From Unio delphinus (Eukaryota; Mollusca; Bivalvia; Unionida; Unionidae), in contig JAQISU010000003.1 of assembly GCA_029339505.1 (NCBI GenBank), forward strand, positions 17,677,001 to 17,741,000: 64,000 nucleotides of DNA, written 5' to 3'. Both the position numbers and the translations under genes were made by a program. A model generated the notes under the pieces. The model made no database searches, was not told the origin of the DNA, and saw only the letters and a list, made by a program, of their open reading frames with translations. Numbering within the stretch: position 1 is the stretch's first letter; the number at the start of each line of letters is the position of its first letter. Below are positions 47,101 to 57,564 of the stretch, in pieces.

Positions 47101-48019
47101 ACAAGTACAAAACCTCGTCAACAACAACTATGATGGATATGTAAAAATCTATACTGACGGCTCAAAATCTAAAGAACTACATAGAACGGCTGCAGCGGTA
47201 GTGATCCCAGAACATCAGATCACATTTACGACAAGACTACCGGATGACTGTTCCATATATACCGCGGAATTCTGGGCCATCAACCGAGCCCTAAAATGGA
47301 TAGTAACACAAAATCAAAAACAGTACGTAATCATAACAGACTCACTTAGTGTACTTGAAAGTATTGAGATAGGTAATTCCAAAAGTAGACAAAATCTTCT
47401 AGAGGACACTATGCTGACCATCAGGGAAGCAGATAAATCACACCAAACCATACACTTCTTGTGGGTGCCATCTCACATCAATTTGCCTGGAAATGAAAAA
47501 GCAGACAAAGCAGCAAAAAGCAGTCTGATGAAAGACCAAATTGAACCCGTACAGTACAACACTCAGGAACTATATAGTCAAGTCAGGGACAGAATTAATA
47601 ATAAATGGCAACAACAATGGGAAAACTCCACAAAGGGTAGACATCTATACCAACTACAAAAAGAGGTCACTAGAACTCAACGTTTACCAAAAAGCCTGGC
47701 AGCCATTGATATTAAAATAATCAACAGAATCAGAACAGGTAAAACACTACTAAATGGCAGTTTTATGAAACATATAAGTACAGGACCCACGCCGGATAAA
47801 TGTCCACACTGTCCAGAAACTGAAACATTGGAACATGTATTCAACATATGTCACAAATATCATCGACAACGTACCGTCTTCCAACTACAACAAAGAAAAC
47901 TTGACTCAGTTACATCATTCCCCCAAATTCTAGATAAAAGGTATAACAAAAACGTAAATGCTACCTATATAAATATACTTAATTACCTAAAATCAATAGA
48001 CATAAAACACAAAATATAA
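44111..48019 (+). CDS. LINE ORF2: APE endonuclease, reverse transcriptase and RNase H
   Basis: 1302 residues, intact. Endonuclease (about 30-250): QWNCRGLNKN, LQETLL, CGDFNANHTEWGSD and LGSDHFPL. RT (about 470-760): AIPKPGKDPTNVTSYRPISL, FLDLEKAFDLVW, TPQGSVISPTLFN and the catalytic SQFADDSSIW. RNase H (about 1010-1140): KIYTDGSKSKE, AEFWAINRAL, IITDSLSVLESI and WVPSHINLPGNEKAD. A terminal CPHC...H...C zinc-like motif (about 1235) completes it. It nicks target DNA and copies its RNA by target-primed reverse transcription. All key residues seen are present. Confidence 0.95.
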   Translation: MDIGNRHKNKNKNKNNASTNKTKNKTPDKLLIWQWNCRGLNKNHGELIAAIHGTITKPKIICLQETLLKETSTNIPKITGYQTTFLKHRSTGKKGGGLAIYVHDTITDAVEEVINVNSGETPVEFQKIVFTVATKTIHLYNIYDPGQNSQNNNRLFQQIFKKRGTNTIICGDFNANHTEWGSDRTDTRGKNILKYITEEQLELLNNGTPTRIDPSQGKLSTIDLTIATPSLAVITQWEVMQHSTLGSDHFPLCTTIYVSCPTEQQKTQQRWKLKNANWNSFKDQLKLVNPAEIQDEDTNKYYDNLIQIINEAANKSIPKTTGFHYKQTAIPWWTENCKIAIQKKKTALNRFKHTKTATDFLIYKQTEINTRTVINEAKKDSWRRYCTTLNHKTNTKEIWNKIKAMKGKTPTTAPKIQGTKNNMEVAEKLAQNFANSSSDNNHKHEFLHQKSTLEKEFPHIFKNRDNRDSPLNDPFYLKEWRQALSQKKSTSPGEDNLGYEIYKQLPPNMQSITLDLINLIWRTGRIPTLWKRAIIIAIPKPGKDPTNVTSYRPISLPNTICKVMETMVNNRLKHHLEQNQLLAETQSGFRNKRSTLDQLIRLEANIKLAFNAKRKRDRHLIAIFLDLEKAFDLVWTNGLISQLNQFGITGRMHRWIANFLTGRTFKTRVREALSQTYTLDNGTPQGSVISPTLFNLMVNNLTNYLKNCPVDLSQFADDSSIWKAENPNSQKNITQIQKGLDIIGTWANNWGFKISQIKTVAMLFSPTNKQPKYPKLYMQNQPIQFQKETHFLGMLLNETINWKSHIQQTIQKCQKDLNILKNIKGTTWGADQQTMLMIYKSLIRSKIDYGSQIYSSANKETLRQLDSIQYRALRLCTGALPNTSLEELQILACEPPLQLRREEHILIYACRISIHKEINPTRNIISKCQTTFSSRLVPHPPAANKIHTLCKELNQIELQAEQLLIKDPTPWRNNQPNINLTALQLVDKRDNPNITLTQVQNLVNNNYDGYVKIYTDGSKSKELHRTAAAVVIPEHQITFTTRLPDDCSIYTAEFWAINRALKWIVTQNQKQYVIITDSLSVLESIEIGNSKSRQNLLEDTMLTIREADKSHQTIHFLWVPSHINLPGNEKADKAAKSSLMKDQIEPVQYNTQELYSQVRDRINNKWQQQWENSTKGRHLYQLQKEVTRTQRLPKSLAAIDIKIINRIRTGKTLLNGSFMKHISTGPTPDKCPHCPETETLEHVFNICHKYHRQRTVFQLQQRKLDSVTSFPQILDKRYNKNVNATYINILNYLKSIDIKHKI

Positions 48020-48079
48020 ATATCCAAACCATCAAAAAAGTAAATAAACATAAACATAGTCAAAGAGTTAATATTTATC

Positions 48080-48290
48080 AATCAAGGGGCCAGAGCAGAT
48101 AATAACATCGTTAGCTCAAAAAACAGACCCACGTAACAATGCCTTAAATAAACGGAAAAAAAATTATAACTATCAAATAGATAAATAATTAACGAGGCCA
48201 TATCGGTTAAAGGGGCCAGAGCGGATAGTAATACCGCTAGCTTAAAAAAGCAGAACAGCTTAACATTACCCTAAAATAAATATATAAAAT
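48080..48290 (+). repeat. Paired repeats in the LINE 3' UTR
   Basis: AGGGGCCAGAGCAGATAATA at about 48085 and AGGGGCCAGAGCGGATAGTA at about 48212 open two related segments of about 75 bp, both ending in CTTAAATAAA-like A-rich DNA. The same pair is kept in copy 2 (62704 and 62832). They are a possible RNA structure recognised by the RT. Confidence 0.7.
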
Positions 48291-48689
48291 AAAATAGAAA
48301 AGGGGAAAGGAAGGGAAAGGGGGGATAATATAAACATTGTAATGCGAGGAAAAAAGGAAGAAACGGGAGAAAGGGAAGAAGGAGAAGGGGAAAAAAAGAG
48401 AAGATTACACTAAGTAGTGGCACAATGTAGGTACAGTAAAACCAGTCAACCGGCAAGTGACAAGATAAGTGTGATGAGAACACCGGGATCAAATAGTGAT
48501 AGCTCAAGGAAACATAACATCAACAAACCGACAAGAAAAAGTGAAAGGAAAGGGAAAAGAAGGATGGAAGAAGGAAAAAGAAAGAAAGAGGGAAGAAGGA
48601 AGTAGGAAGAAAGTGGGAAAGAGAAAAGGGAAAAGAAGAGAAAAAGAAGAAGGAAGAAATGAAATAACACCAAACACACCCCACTCCAA

Positions 48690-48810
48690 CTCTAATCTTT
48701 TTTTTTTTTTTTAATTTTTTTTTTTTTTGTTAATTTATTTTTTTTATTTTTTTATTTTTTTTTATTATTTTTTTTTTATTTCTTTTTTTTTTTTTTTTTT
48801 CTTTTGAATT

Positions 48811-48903
<93 letters not shown>

Positions 48904-49000
48904 TTAAAATATTTTTTTTTTTTAATTTGTTATGATTTTTTTAAAATTTTATTTTATTTTATTTTATTTTATTTTATTTTTCTCCCCAGGGTTCTAATTT
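48690..49000. repeat. T-rich tracts, (AT)n expansion and (TTTTA)n
   Basis: Poly-T with interruptions, then an (AT)n run at about 48816-48900, then T-rich DNA and an (ATTTT)n run near 48955-48980. In copy 2 the corresponding (AT)n is only about a dozen bases (63407-63418). Confidence 0.9.
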
Positions 49001-49434
49001 GGTAGGAGAACCCTTTTCGAACAATCTCTTTCTCGAAATCTAACTTGATCAATTTTGACCACCGCTCAAAATTAACAAGCTAAAATACCTAACAGTGACT
49101 ACACTTATTTATGTCGCTAAGACATTTTAGGAATTAAATTTGTTAAGGACCTACAACATGTACACTATGTACTAGAAATATTTATTGATAGGAAAGATGA
49201 AAAATTCTATGACTATATGGATTTGATATAATTGCACAGGTGGCTTACACAATATTGGTATTTGTTCTGCCTTCCTGCTTTGCCGTGACCCGACATTTTA
49301 CTCTAAGGCGAGACTGCCATTTAACGCGGGTGCCGGGGAGACTGCGACAACACAGCCTAGTGTAGTCAAAGTTACCTTTGGTCCCGACCAATCAAATAGC
49401 CCGACCCTCGGGCATTAACTGGTCGCGAAAGCAC

Positions 49435-49447
49435 AAAGTTTTGGGAT
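49435..49447. repeat. Candidate target-site duplication of LINE copy 1, right
   Basis: AAAGTTTTGGGAT, identical to 41011-41023. Confidence 0.65.
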
Positions 49448-49499
49448 CGTATGGGGGTGTTTTCCATCACGTCCGCGCTTGAACTATAAATAAAGAAGA

Positions 49500-49692
49500 A
49501 TTAGATTTTTATGAGTGTTTTTGTTAAAAATTACAGAGTTTTTACCTCAAAATCACAACAGGCCTGATTACCAGAATCCACCTAGCTGAACCCATCAACC
49601 AAAAGGGTTTCGGATCTAGGTCACACACTAGACTATTCCTGGAGAGGGAGAAATCAGTTTCAGAGCCACGCCACTGTCGATCGACAAGAACT
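49500..49692. repeat. Dispersed 200-bp repeat X, copy 2
   Basis: Diverged copy of 41081-41278. Similarity stops after GACAAGAACT, the point where the LINE leader continues with GGTAAGAAATTG in copies 1 and 3. Confidence 0.75.
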
Positions 49693-50560
49693 TTGTAACG
49701 TGCCAAGGGGTCAAGGTCAAATAAAATGGAATAGATGGACAACTCAACGTCTTTTTCAGTTACTAGATCTCCCCAGTGAATTGTAGTGTCAATAAATGGT
49801 GTGTTCACCACAATGGTCCTATTTAGATAATAAACACACAAAAGAAAACAAATATAAATAGTCAACACAGTTTATTATATGACTTCCAGGATTGTAAGTG
49901 TTTGCTCACAAACTTAAGGGCTCAAAATGCTGAAATATAATATTTACTAATTTTCAGAACATTTGTTTTGATAAAGCTTATTAAAACACAATTTTCAGTG
50001 GTATATTGCATGTAAAAGTCTGCATCAATGTTCCCTTTGTCCCAAATTAATCTTGTACACACACAGCAACAACAATAACAAAAATAAGTTAGTATGTATC
50101 AAAATGTGTTTGTATGACGTACCGAAGTGGTAAGGATATTTGTGCATCCAATCAATGTTCGGAACCAGACCCAGGTTTGTGTTTATAGCACAATGGTAAA
50201 TGTGTTAGAGGCACAGTCTGGAACCGGATGTTAAGTGTGTCGCATTCTCGACTGAGACACAGTTTGTCGTTTTGAGCGACACAGTCTTGCGCAACCGGAT
50301 GTCAATATTGTGCGCTTGAATTGAATGCGACAATGTGTGTCGTTTTGTGACAACAAAGTGTGTCGTTGTGTCGGGTATATTATTTCGCCATCGAAACGAC
50401 ATAATCACTACAAATTGGATGGGAATTTTATATCTCAGAATGATACATGTAATTGAGTAGGAACTTCGATAGTGCCAATCCGAATAATAAATTTCCAATG
50501 GATAGCAGACGGCTGTGTTGATGACGACACAGTGACAGTGTGTCGTCAGCCTAATCACTT
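49693..50560. other. Non-coding segment with GTGTCG-rich patch
   Basis: No gene is supported. 50220-50400 has repeated GTGTCG and CGACACA motifs. It may belong to the gypsy LTR or be host DNA. Confidence 0.35.
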
Positions 50561-51433
50561 TATGGGGACTTTCATGTAATATAACAAGTTAATAAACGTG
50601 AAACAATATCAGAGAAACATTATAGTAGTCATTATGAGTACTAAATTTAATATGTCGGTAGTAAGTAGTCTACCTTGCTATTAATGCTTGAAATTATCAG
50701 ATGGGATGACTAGAAACTATTGTTCTGTTTGTTTGATCTTGAGACCTTTACTGGAATCCAGCAGAATCACAACTGCCAAAACGGCGGATCCCGCCCCTAT
50801 TTATAGGTTTTGGGAACACACTCGGAAAATTCACGACAATGTTTTCACGAAAATGACTATATATGGAAGAATTCGGAAAGATTAACTTGAGCGCCTCCTA
50901 GTGGAAAGCCGAGCGCCCCATATACACAGTAGTAAACATGGCGCCCGATTTCAAACGACAAAAATAACAATTATTTCACAATAAATGATACAAAGATTCA
51001 CATTGATGATGAACAGTTTCATCATGCTGGTGACACTTATGAACTTACACGAGTATTACCTTAATTCTGGAGAGAACAAAAAAATGTATACAATTAACTA
51101 TTTCTCTCTCAAAATAGACGGTAAGTAATAAAAATTTACAATCATATCATGTACACTCTGGGCTTCAAAAATCTTTACCCAGATGATTAATATTTAAACA
51201 AATAATTTTTATATGATTAACATATTGTATCAGATTACCTTTGTTTTGTACAATGGTTATATATCAAAAACTGTTACCACAGTTACTATTATTTACATTG
51301 GAAACAGGCAAAACTTCACAACATGAAGGGAATGTAAACAATAAAAGAAGATTATAAATTCCCTCAAACATTAATTAAATTTACAATTGCACTTTATAAA
51401 ATTATAAGTTGACAAGTAGTCAGGATTGTTTCA
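50561..51433 (-). repeat. Probable 3' LTR of the gypsy element, inner edge defined
   Basis: On the minus strand a purine tract (GACGGGGGTAG, 51445-51435) is followed directly by TGAAACAATCCTG, as a polypurine tract is followed by the TG of an LTR. A TATA box (CCTATAAATAGGGG) on the same strand at about 50808-50795 fits a U3 promoter. The outer edge could not be fixed because no 5' LTR remains for comparison. Confidence 0.45.
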
Positions 51434-51971
51434 CTACCCCCGTCTTGCTGAAAAAGTTCGTCCTCGAACTTCTGCTAGTTAGTTAAAAGAGGTTATCATA
51501 TATTCATACATCTAACTATCCAAAATTCAATGATACTGATTCAAAGACATGGAGTATTATCTTGCAATATACATGTTACACAACTTTGATAATATTTTAA
51601 CTACAAAGGATATGATTATGGCTGAAAAATAATACAATTTGAACCTTATACTAATATTAAATATTCCACACACTCATAGTTATCCAGTTATCATGGTAAG
51701 TATCCTAACTTGTCACATGAGAGACCAAGGTTAAATTCTGCATTGGAGACCCAATTAATATAGCTGGAAACAGTGCTATTTAATGATTATTTAATCCCCC
51801 CATTTTATGTGTATATATTATTATGATTTTATTGTATTAATGCCCATTTACAGTCAAATTTGATTGTCCCACTCACCCAATGAAAGTGAATTAAATTACA
51901 GGAAATGGGGAAGAATTTTTGTTTTTGTTTTGGGGATAATAGTTATTAACATTAAAGTAAAACAAATCTGC

Positions 51972-53168
51972 CTAACTCAAGTTTAAACTGAAAATGGAAC
52001 ACCGTGTTTCCTTCTCTTCCGTGCTCTTCGCAGACAGGGTGATTGATAGTGAAGATTCCTCGGTCTGTGTCTCCATATGTCGGGTTAATGGTGTTGTATT
52101 CTCAGTCATGGTGTTTTTACTTTCTCTTCTGATGAAAGTAGGATCCGGAAACCACATTGATGTTAACTCATATACTGTACCATCTGTAAGAACTGCTTTC
52201 TCAACTCTCTTCAACCACACTTCAGGAGCTGGGTCAAACTGGTTAACATTGGAAAGTTGTCCAAACATCTTTGATTTCATTCTTATTCGCCTCAAGCATT
52301 CTGCCTGGGGAGTTTTTGCGTAAATGCTTGGAGCTCCCGTAAATGCCTCCCTTGGATCAGCGTCATGAAGGGAGGGAACCCGGTTCATATACTCATACAG
52401 GGTTCCTTGTGTCGATGTCTCCAGCTGGATGGGCCTAACCATATATGTGGGCGCTGGGCGCAGAAGTACAACATTTCTCTGTGGGCTACGTGACTGCACC
52501 ATCTCTAGTGGTGTTGGATGATACGGTGGCACTTCTACACACGATGATCCCAAACATGGCTCATAGGGTGAGTCGGGTATAGAAGTTGTTGTCATTTTCA
52601 GCTCTGGCTGGTGTATAGACTTCTCTCCGTGTTTGGTATCAGCCTTTACTGATGGTTCATTAACAGATCCAGTTTTAATTTGAGGTCTCTGGGGTGATTT
52701 AAAGAGATTTCTCATGCTTGGTGAGATCATGGCTTCCCGCTCAGGCGTTGACGGAAAATCTTCTAGATAAATCGGGGTAGGTGATTTCAGCGGTGTTAGA
52801 GGTGATAAGGGGTGATCTGGAGTGCCCACTGGAGTCTCTCCGTTATATGATCTTGGAGTCTTCTTAGATCTGTGAAAACTTGAAACTGATTTTACACAGG
52901 GCCGCACTGTTGAGACTCTCTCAGAATTTTCATGTTTCTTCCTATCATACGGACAGGCTCTTCCAGGGTGCTTGGCAGCATAGTGTGCCCTCATCCGGTA
53001 TAGAGTGTTCTTAGCTACAATGTAAGTGCAATATTCGCACCTGATTTTATCCCCATGATGATATCTATAATGTCTATGGAGCAGCTGCCAGTTCGCACAG
53101 GACACGCCACACTCAGTACACTGGACAACCATTCTGAAAAGTGTCCAGAGAGGTAATGTTAAATCCAA
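51972..53168 (-). CDS. C2H2 zinc-finger ORF in the env position of the gypsy element
   Basis: 398 codons open; ATG 53132 is a likely start. The first 80 residues hold two or three C2H2-like fingers: CTECGVSCANWQLLHRHYRYHH, shown here as its spacing C-x2-C-x12-H-x4-H, then CEYCTYIV...H...H and a CPYD remnant. The rest is Ser/Pro-rich and disordered-looking, with an AEC-type helical patch and a VWLKRVEKAVL stretch. Just before ATG 53132 the DNA reads as a polypyrimidine-rich 3' splice site (ACCTCTCTGG...TTTTCAG). The ORF may thus come from a spliced subgenomic RNA, as env does. It is more intact than gag or pol. Confidence 0.6.
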   Translation of the reverse strand: MDLTLPLWTLFRMVVQCTECGVSCANWQLLHRHYRYHHGDKIRCEYCTYIVAKNTLYRMRAHYAAKHPGRACPYDRKKHENSERVSTVRPCVKSVSSFHRSKKTPRSYNGETPVGTPDHPLSPLTPLKSPTPIYLEDFPSTPEREAMISPSMRNLFKSPQRPQIKTGSVNEPSVKADTKHGEKSIHQPELKMTTTSIPDSPYEPCLGSSCVEVPPYHPTPLEMVQSRSPQRNVVLLRPAPTYMVRPIQLETSTQGTLYEYMNRVPSLHDADPREAFTGAPSIYAKTPQAECLRRIRMKSKMFGQLSNVNQFDPAPEVWLKRVEKAVLTDGTVYELTSMWFPDPTFIRRESKNTMTENTTPLTRHMETQTEESSLSITLSAKSTEEKETRCSIFSLNLS

Positions 53169-53820
53169 TGATAAATGTAAAACTATAATATATGGCTTAT
53201 GTTAGTCCTTAATCATTATGGCCAATAATTTTTTTTAATTTTTTTTTTAAAATAATTTATTTTACATGCGTATAAGAAGAATGAAACAAACTCAAGAAAG
53301 TAAAACCACCATACGCAGAGAGTTAATCCATCTACTTGCATGATGTTTGCAGGTTTATGGATTATGTAATGCCTTGCCATTTCTATCCCAATTATGCAAT
53401 GAGAGTGCTATTCTGAATACCAAAACTTCTTTTGGTTTAGAGTACCAAAACAATCCCCACAATACACTGGACAGTACTGCTCATACCCTACCTAAAATGT
53501 ATTAAAAAAATATATCCAAAACTATCCATCTCCACTATGCCAACCTCAGAGCCCTCAAAAGTGAGAATCTTCTCTTCCCTGACTTCCCTATTCTGGACTT
53601 TCCTTCAGGTGGCTGTGAATATGACAAACTACCAACTAACCTCAGTACAAATAACTGAGAGCATTTGTCGACTAATGTCTCAGAAAATAAATAGGTACAT
53701 TAATGCCGGCTACCCAAAAAGAGTCCCGTTCACTTCACAAGTAAAATTTACAAGAACATCAGGGCTTACATACCCTATACATGTGTATTGTTAAACAAAA
53801 CTTGTCGGGCTCAACACAAA
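53169..53820. other. Non-coding spacer between gypsy pol and ORF3
   Basis: No motif-bearing frame was found on either strand. It includes a T/A-rich run near 53228-53260. It may contain the intron end for the spliced ORF3 message. Confidence 0.4.
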
Positions 53821-56800
53821 TTAGAGGTTTCTATCAACCATGCGATTCCCGCCATAAAATGGCTTCAATCTGTCATGATGGACAATTTTTGGTACTGCTT
53901 TAGGATTGTTCTGTATTTTATAAACTAAATCAGATAACACTCCGATTACATGATATGGGCCTTCCCAGTTTGTTTGAAGTTTTGGACTTCGACCTTTCTT
54001 CCTTGTTTTTGTGTGGAGCCAAACAATGTCTCCTATTTTATACTGTCTTGTCTGTATCTTATGATCATAATATCTCTTCTGCCTGTTGCTTGCTTCCATC
54101 ATATGATTCCTGGCCTTGTCATGAATTTTCCACATTCGGGTAAGTAGATATCTAATGTGCTCATGTTCTGGGTTGTCATCAGTTTCTTGTTGCGCTTTTG
54201 GTGGAGGTCCATAAATTAGATCAACAGGTAGTTGAACTTCTCGTCCCATCATCATCATATTTGGAGTTTGACCTGTGCTTTCATGCACAGATGATCTGTA
54301 TGCAAGCATAGCCAGTTGGTCATCCCAGTCTCGCTGATTCTGTATAATATACTTGCTTAATATATCTTCAATGGTGCGGTTAAACCTTTCAACTAGACCG
54401 TCAATTTGAGGATGGAAGGCTGTTGTCTTGGTCTTGTCAATGTGCATTCTGGAGCAGAGTTCACTAAATAGTTTTGATTGAAACTGACCACCCTGGTCAG
54501 TGTGTAGTTGTTGCGGTAATCCAAAACGGCAGATAAATTCTTCCACAAATAAGTTAGCTATTGTTTAAGTGTTTTGTTCTGGCATAGGGAATGCCTCTGT
54601 CCATCGTGTGAAATAGTCTGCAATTACTAATATGTACTTGTTTCCTCTATTTGATCTTGGGAAAGGACCCAGCACATCCATGGCTACCCTTTATAATGGG
54701 GCACCAACAATGTATTGTTTCATAGCTGCTCTTGGGCGTAGCTTGGGGCCTTTGCGGGATTGACATATTTCACATTTTTGACACCATTGTCTGACACTCT
54801 CTTTATAGCCGACCCAGTAGAAACGACTTCGTACTCTTGCAATAGTGCGAGTCACGCCAAGATGTCCAGCACAAGGGTCATCATGCAGCATCTTCAAGAT
54901 TTCATTTTTCTGGCTGTTAGGCAATATTAGTTGCCATCGGATTTCACCAGTGTCAACTATTATCCATTTTCTGTAGAGTTTTCCATCTAGAAGTTGTATA
55001 CGATCCCATTGAGACCAATAAGTTTTGACTGTTGAATTGTATGGCGATACATGTTCCCACAATGGTCTGGTATCTCTATTCTGTTTCCATTTCATGACAA
55101 AAGAAAGATTATCATCCTTGGACTGTGCATCTGCTATCGATTGATCTGTGTGTTGGGCAAACCATATTGCAGCAGACTCAACTTCCTCAACTGCATCATT
55201 AATGTGGATATCAGTTGTTGAAATTCTGGCTTTTGTCTTACGGATGGCCATGATTGTATTTGTTTCGGTTTCCATGGTGTGTGCCTGGTCAAATGAAGCA
55301 TCTTTCTGTTCTTGACGCTTACAGTGGTCACATGGCATGCAAGGTCGCCTCGACAACCCATCGGCATTACTATGAGTTTTGCCTGCCCGATACTCAATTT
55401 GAAGGTGTAGGTGTTGAGTACTTGCAACCATCTGGCAATTAGGCCTTCTGGATTTTTGAAACGCAACAGCCAAGTCAGCGCACCGTGGTCAGTTCTGACA
55501 GTAAAGTTTGTTCCATATCGATAGTGGTGAAAGTGTTTAACGCTGTCCACAATTGCAAGCAACTCTCGACGAGTTACACAGTAGCTTCTTTCTGCTTTGT
55601 TTAATGTTCGACTGAAGTAGGCAATAACATGTTCTTGGCCATCAAACGTTTGAGACAAAACAGCACCTAGGCCATGACCGCTTGCATCTGTATCAAGAAT
55701 GAATATTTTAGTCATATCTGGGTAGCTAAGTATTGGAGCTGATGTTAAGAATTCCTTCAGTCTTTGGAAAGCCATTTCTTGTTCTACATTCCAGTGAAAA
55801 GGGGCATTCTTTTCAGTTAGGCAATGAAGAGGTTTAGCTATAGTGGAGAATCCTTTGATCAACCTGCGATAGTATGAGCAGGTGCCCAGAAAACTTCGCA
55901 GCTCATGGATATTCTCTGGAGTAGGCCAGTCTTTTACTGCAGCGACTTTTTCAGGGTCAGTTGAAATACCTTCAGATGACACAATATGTCCCAAGAAGGC
56001 AACTTTTTCTTTGAACAAGGAACACTTATTTGGAGATATTTTCATTCCAGCCTTCTGGATACGCAAGATTACTTCCTCTAAACGAGTGAGATGTTCTTCA
56101 AAAATATCAGCAAAGACAATGATGTCATCCAAATAGACTAAACATGTTTTCCAGTGTAGTCCATGGAGGACATATTCCATCAGTCGTTCAAATGTCCCTG
56201 GGGCATTACAGAGCCCAAACGGCATAACCTTAAATTGAAAGAGACCGCATGTTGTGGTAAATGCAGTCTTTTCAGTATCATTTGGATGAATTTCTACTTG
56301 CCAGTAGCCACTGGCAAGGTCTAAAGTTGAGAACCATTTGGAGCCTCGCAAAGCATCAAAAGTATCATCAATACGCGGAAGAGGATAACTGTTCTTTAAT
56401 TTTACATCATTTAGTCTGCGGTAGTCTACACAGAATCTCACTGACCCATCTTTCTTTTGGACAAGGACAATGGGTGATGCCCATGGAGATTTTGAAGGTT
56501 CAATTATGCCATCCTTTAACATTCGATTGATTTCATCCTCTGCAGCTTGTCGCTTTGACAAAGGAAGTCTTCTGGGATGCTGTTTTATAGGATTGACATT
56601 ACCACTATTGATTTTGTGTTGAACTATATTTGTACGACCAAGGTCACTTTTAGATTTGGCAAATACTGACTCATATTTGCATAGAAGCTTTCGTATATGA
56701 TCCTGCTGAGGTTCAGATAAGGTTTTCCTTGACTCTTCAATCAACACTTTTAAATGTTCTGGTTCCTGTGGACAAGTAGTGGTGGTTATTTTATTGACCT

Positions 56801-57517
56801 TTCCTACAAGGTCATCATTCTCAGTTACTTCCAGATGAAAAGTGGAAGCCACTGGTTCACAAATTGCAGCACATGAATGTTTATAAAGCTTAATGGAGCT
56901 ACGAGACAAATTAACCATTCGAAGTGGGATACAACCATAACTTGGGTTAACGACAGCTTTTGCAACTAGTATCCCATTATGTGCTAAGTGGGACTTGTAT
57001 GGTTCCACCACAGCTTCTTTACAGCCTACAATTTCACCATCTATCAATCCTGTTACCAGTATTTCAGAGTTGGATGGTACAATGATGTCCTCTGATAATG
57101 TAATTTTAAACACAGATTGCATTTGACTTTCTCGTTGACACGGTAAGCATTTCCCATCTATCATAAGTTGACCCTCTCTCATGTTTATTTGACAGTTGTG
57201 TCTATACAAAAAGTCATATCCCAAAACTAGAGGTGCTTCTACATCAGCTATAATAAACTGATGTGTTAGGGATTTACCATTGATCTCGATACGAAACTCA
57301 GCAATTCCTAATGGAGTAACCAAACCACCATCCGCCATTCTAAGTTGTCCACCAACGGATTGCAAAGGGGTCGTAGTGAATCTGAGATAGCATAATACTT
57401 CTGAGGATTTAGAACTGTGATTGAGCTGCCAGTGTCAATCAATGCATTTACCCCAATATCATAAATTGTTACCTTAACATATAAACCATCTTGTTGAGAA
57501 TATTTTACTTCATTCAT
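53821..57517 (-). pseudogene. Gypsy Pol: protease, RT, RNase H and integrase, broken
   Basis: Protease ALIDTGSSITVL near 57430 is in a different frame from RT, perhaps a natural or mutational shift near 57360. RT motifs run from WASPIVLVQKKDGS through FSTLDLASGYWQ and MPFGLCNAPGTFERLM to CLVYLDDIIVFA (56100-56500). RNase H has FILDTDASGHGLGAVLSQ and RRELLAIV. A frame change near 55400 is followed by the integrase zinc finger (HLGVTRTIARV...CQKCEICQ), stops near 54688 and 54566, and the rve core with TDQGGQF and HPQIDGLVERFNR. The order PR-RT-RH-IN defines Ty3/gypsy. Confidence 0.93.
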
Positions 57518-57564
57518 AGGCCACTGGTATTGAATATTAGCTGAAGCTGGGCCCGTTGCTTCAG

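Larger units (their letters stand above)
41024..49434 (+). mobile_element. I/Nimb-type LINE, full length, copy 1
   Basis: A 5' leader (41024-41555), two intact ORFs and a 1.4-kb 3' region, flanked by a 13-bp duplication. RNase H after RT and an APE endonuclease place it in the I superclade. It is a candidate for recent activity because both ORFs are open and a sister copy about 15 kb away is nearly identical. The 5' leader contains two TGACGTC sites (41032 and 41053) of possible promoter interest. Confidence 0.85.

Noticed and set aside
48417..48714. Lys/Arg/Glu-rich frames after LINE ORF2, and their minus-strand Phe/Leu/Ser counterparts
   Set aside because: These are low-complexity purine-rich 3' UTR; the same frames recur in copy 2 without signs of coding constraint.
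49542..49868. 108-codon minus-strand frame next to repeat X
   Set aside because: It spans the dispersed repeat and its flank, with no motif or conserved domain.
50205..50558. 117-codon minus-strand frame over the GTGTCG-rich patch
   Set aside because: The composition follows the short DNA repeats; no recognisable protein features.
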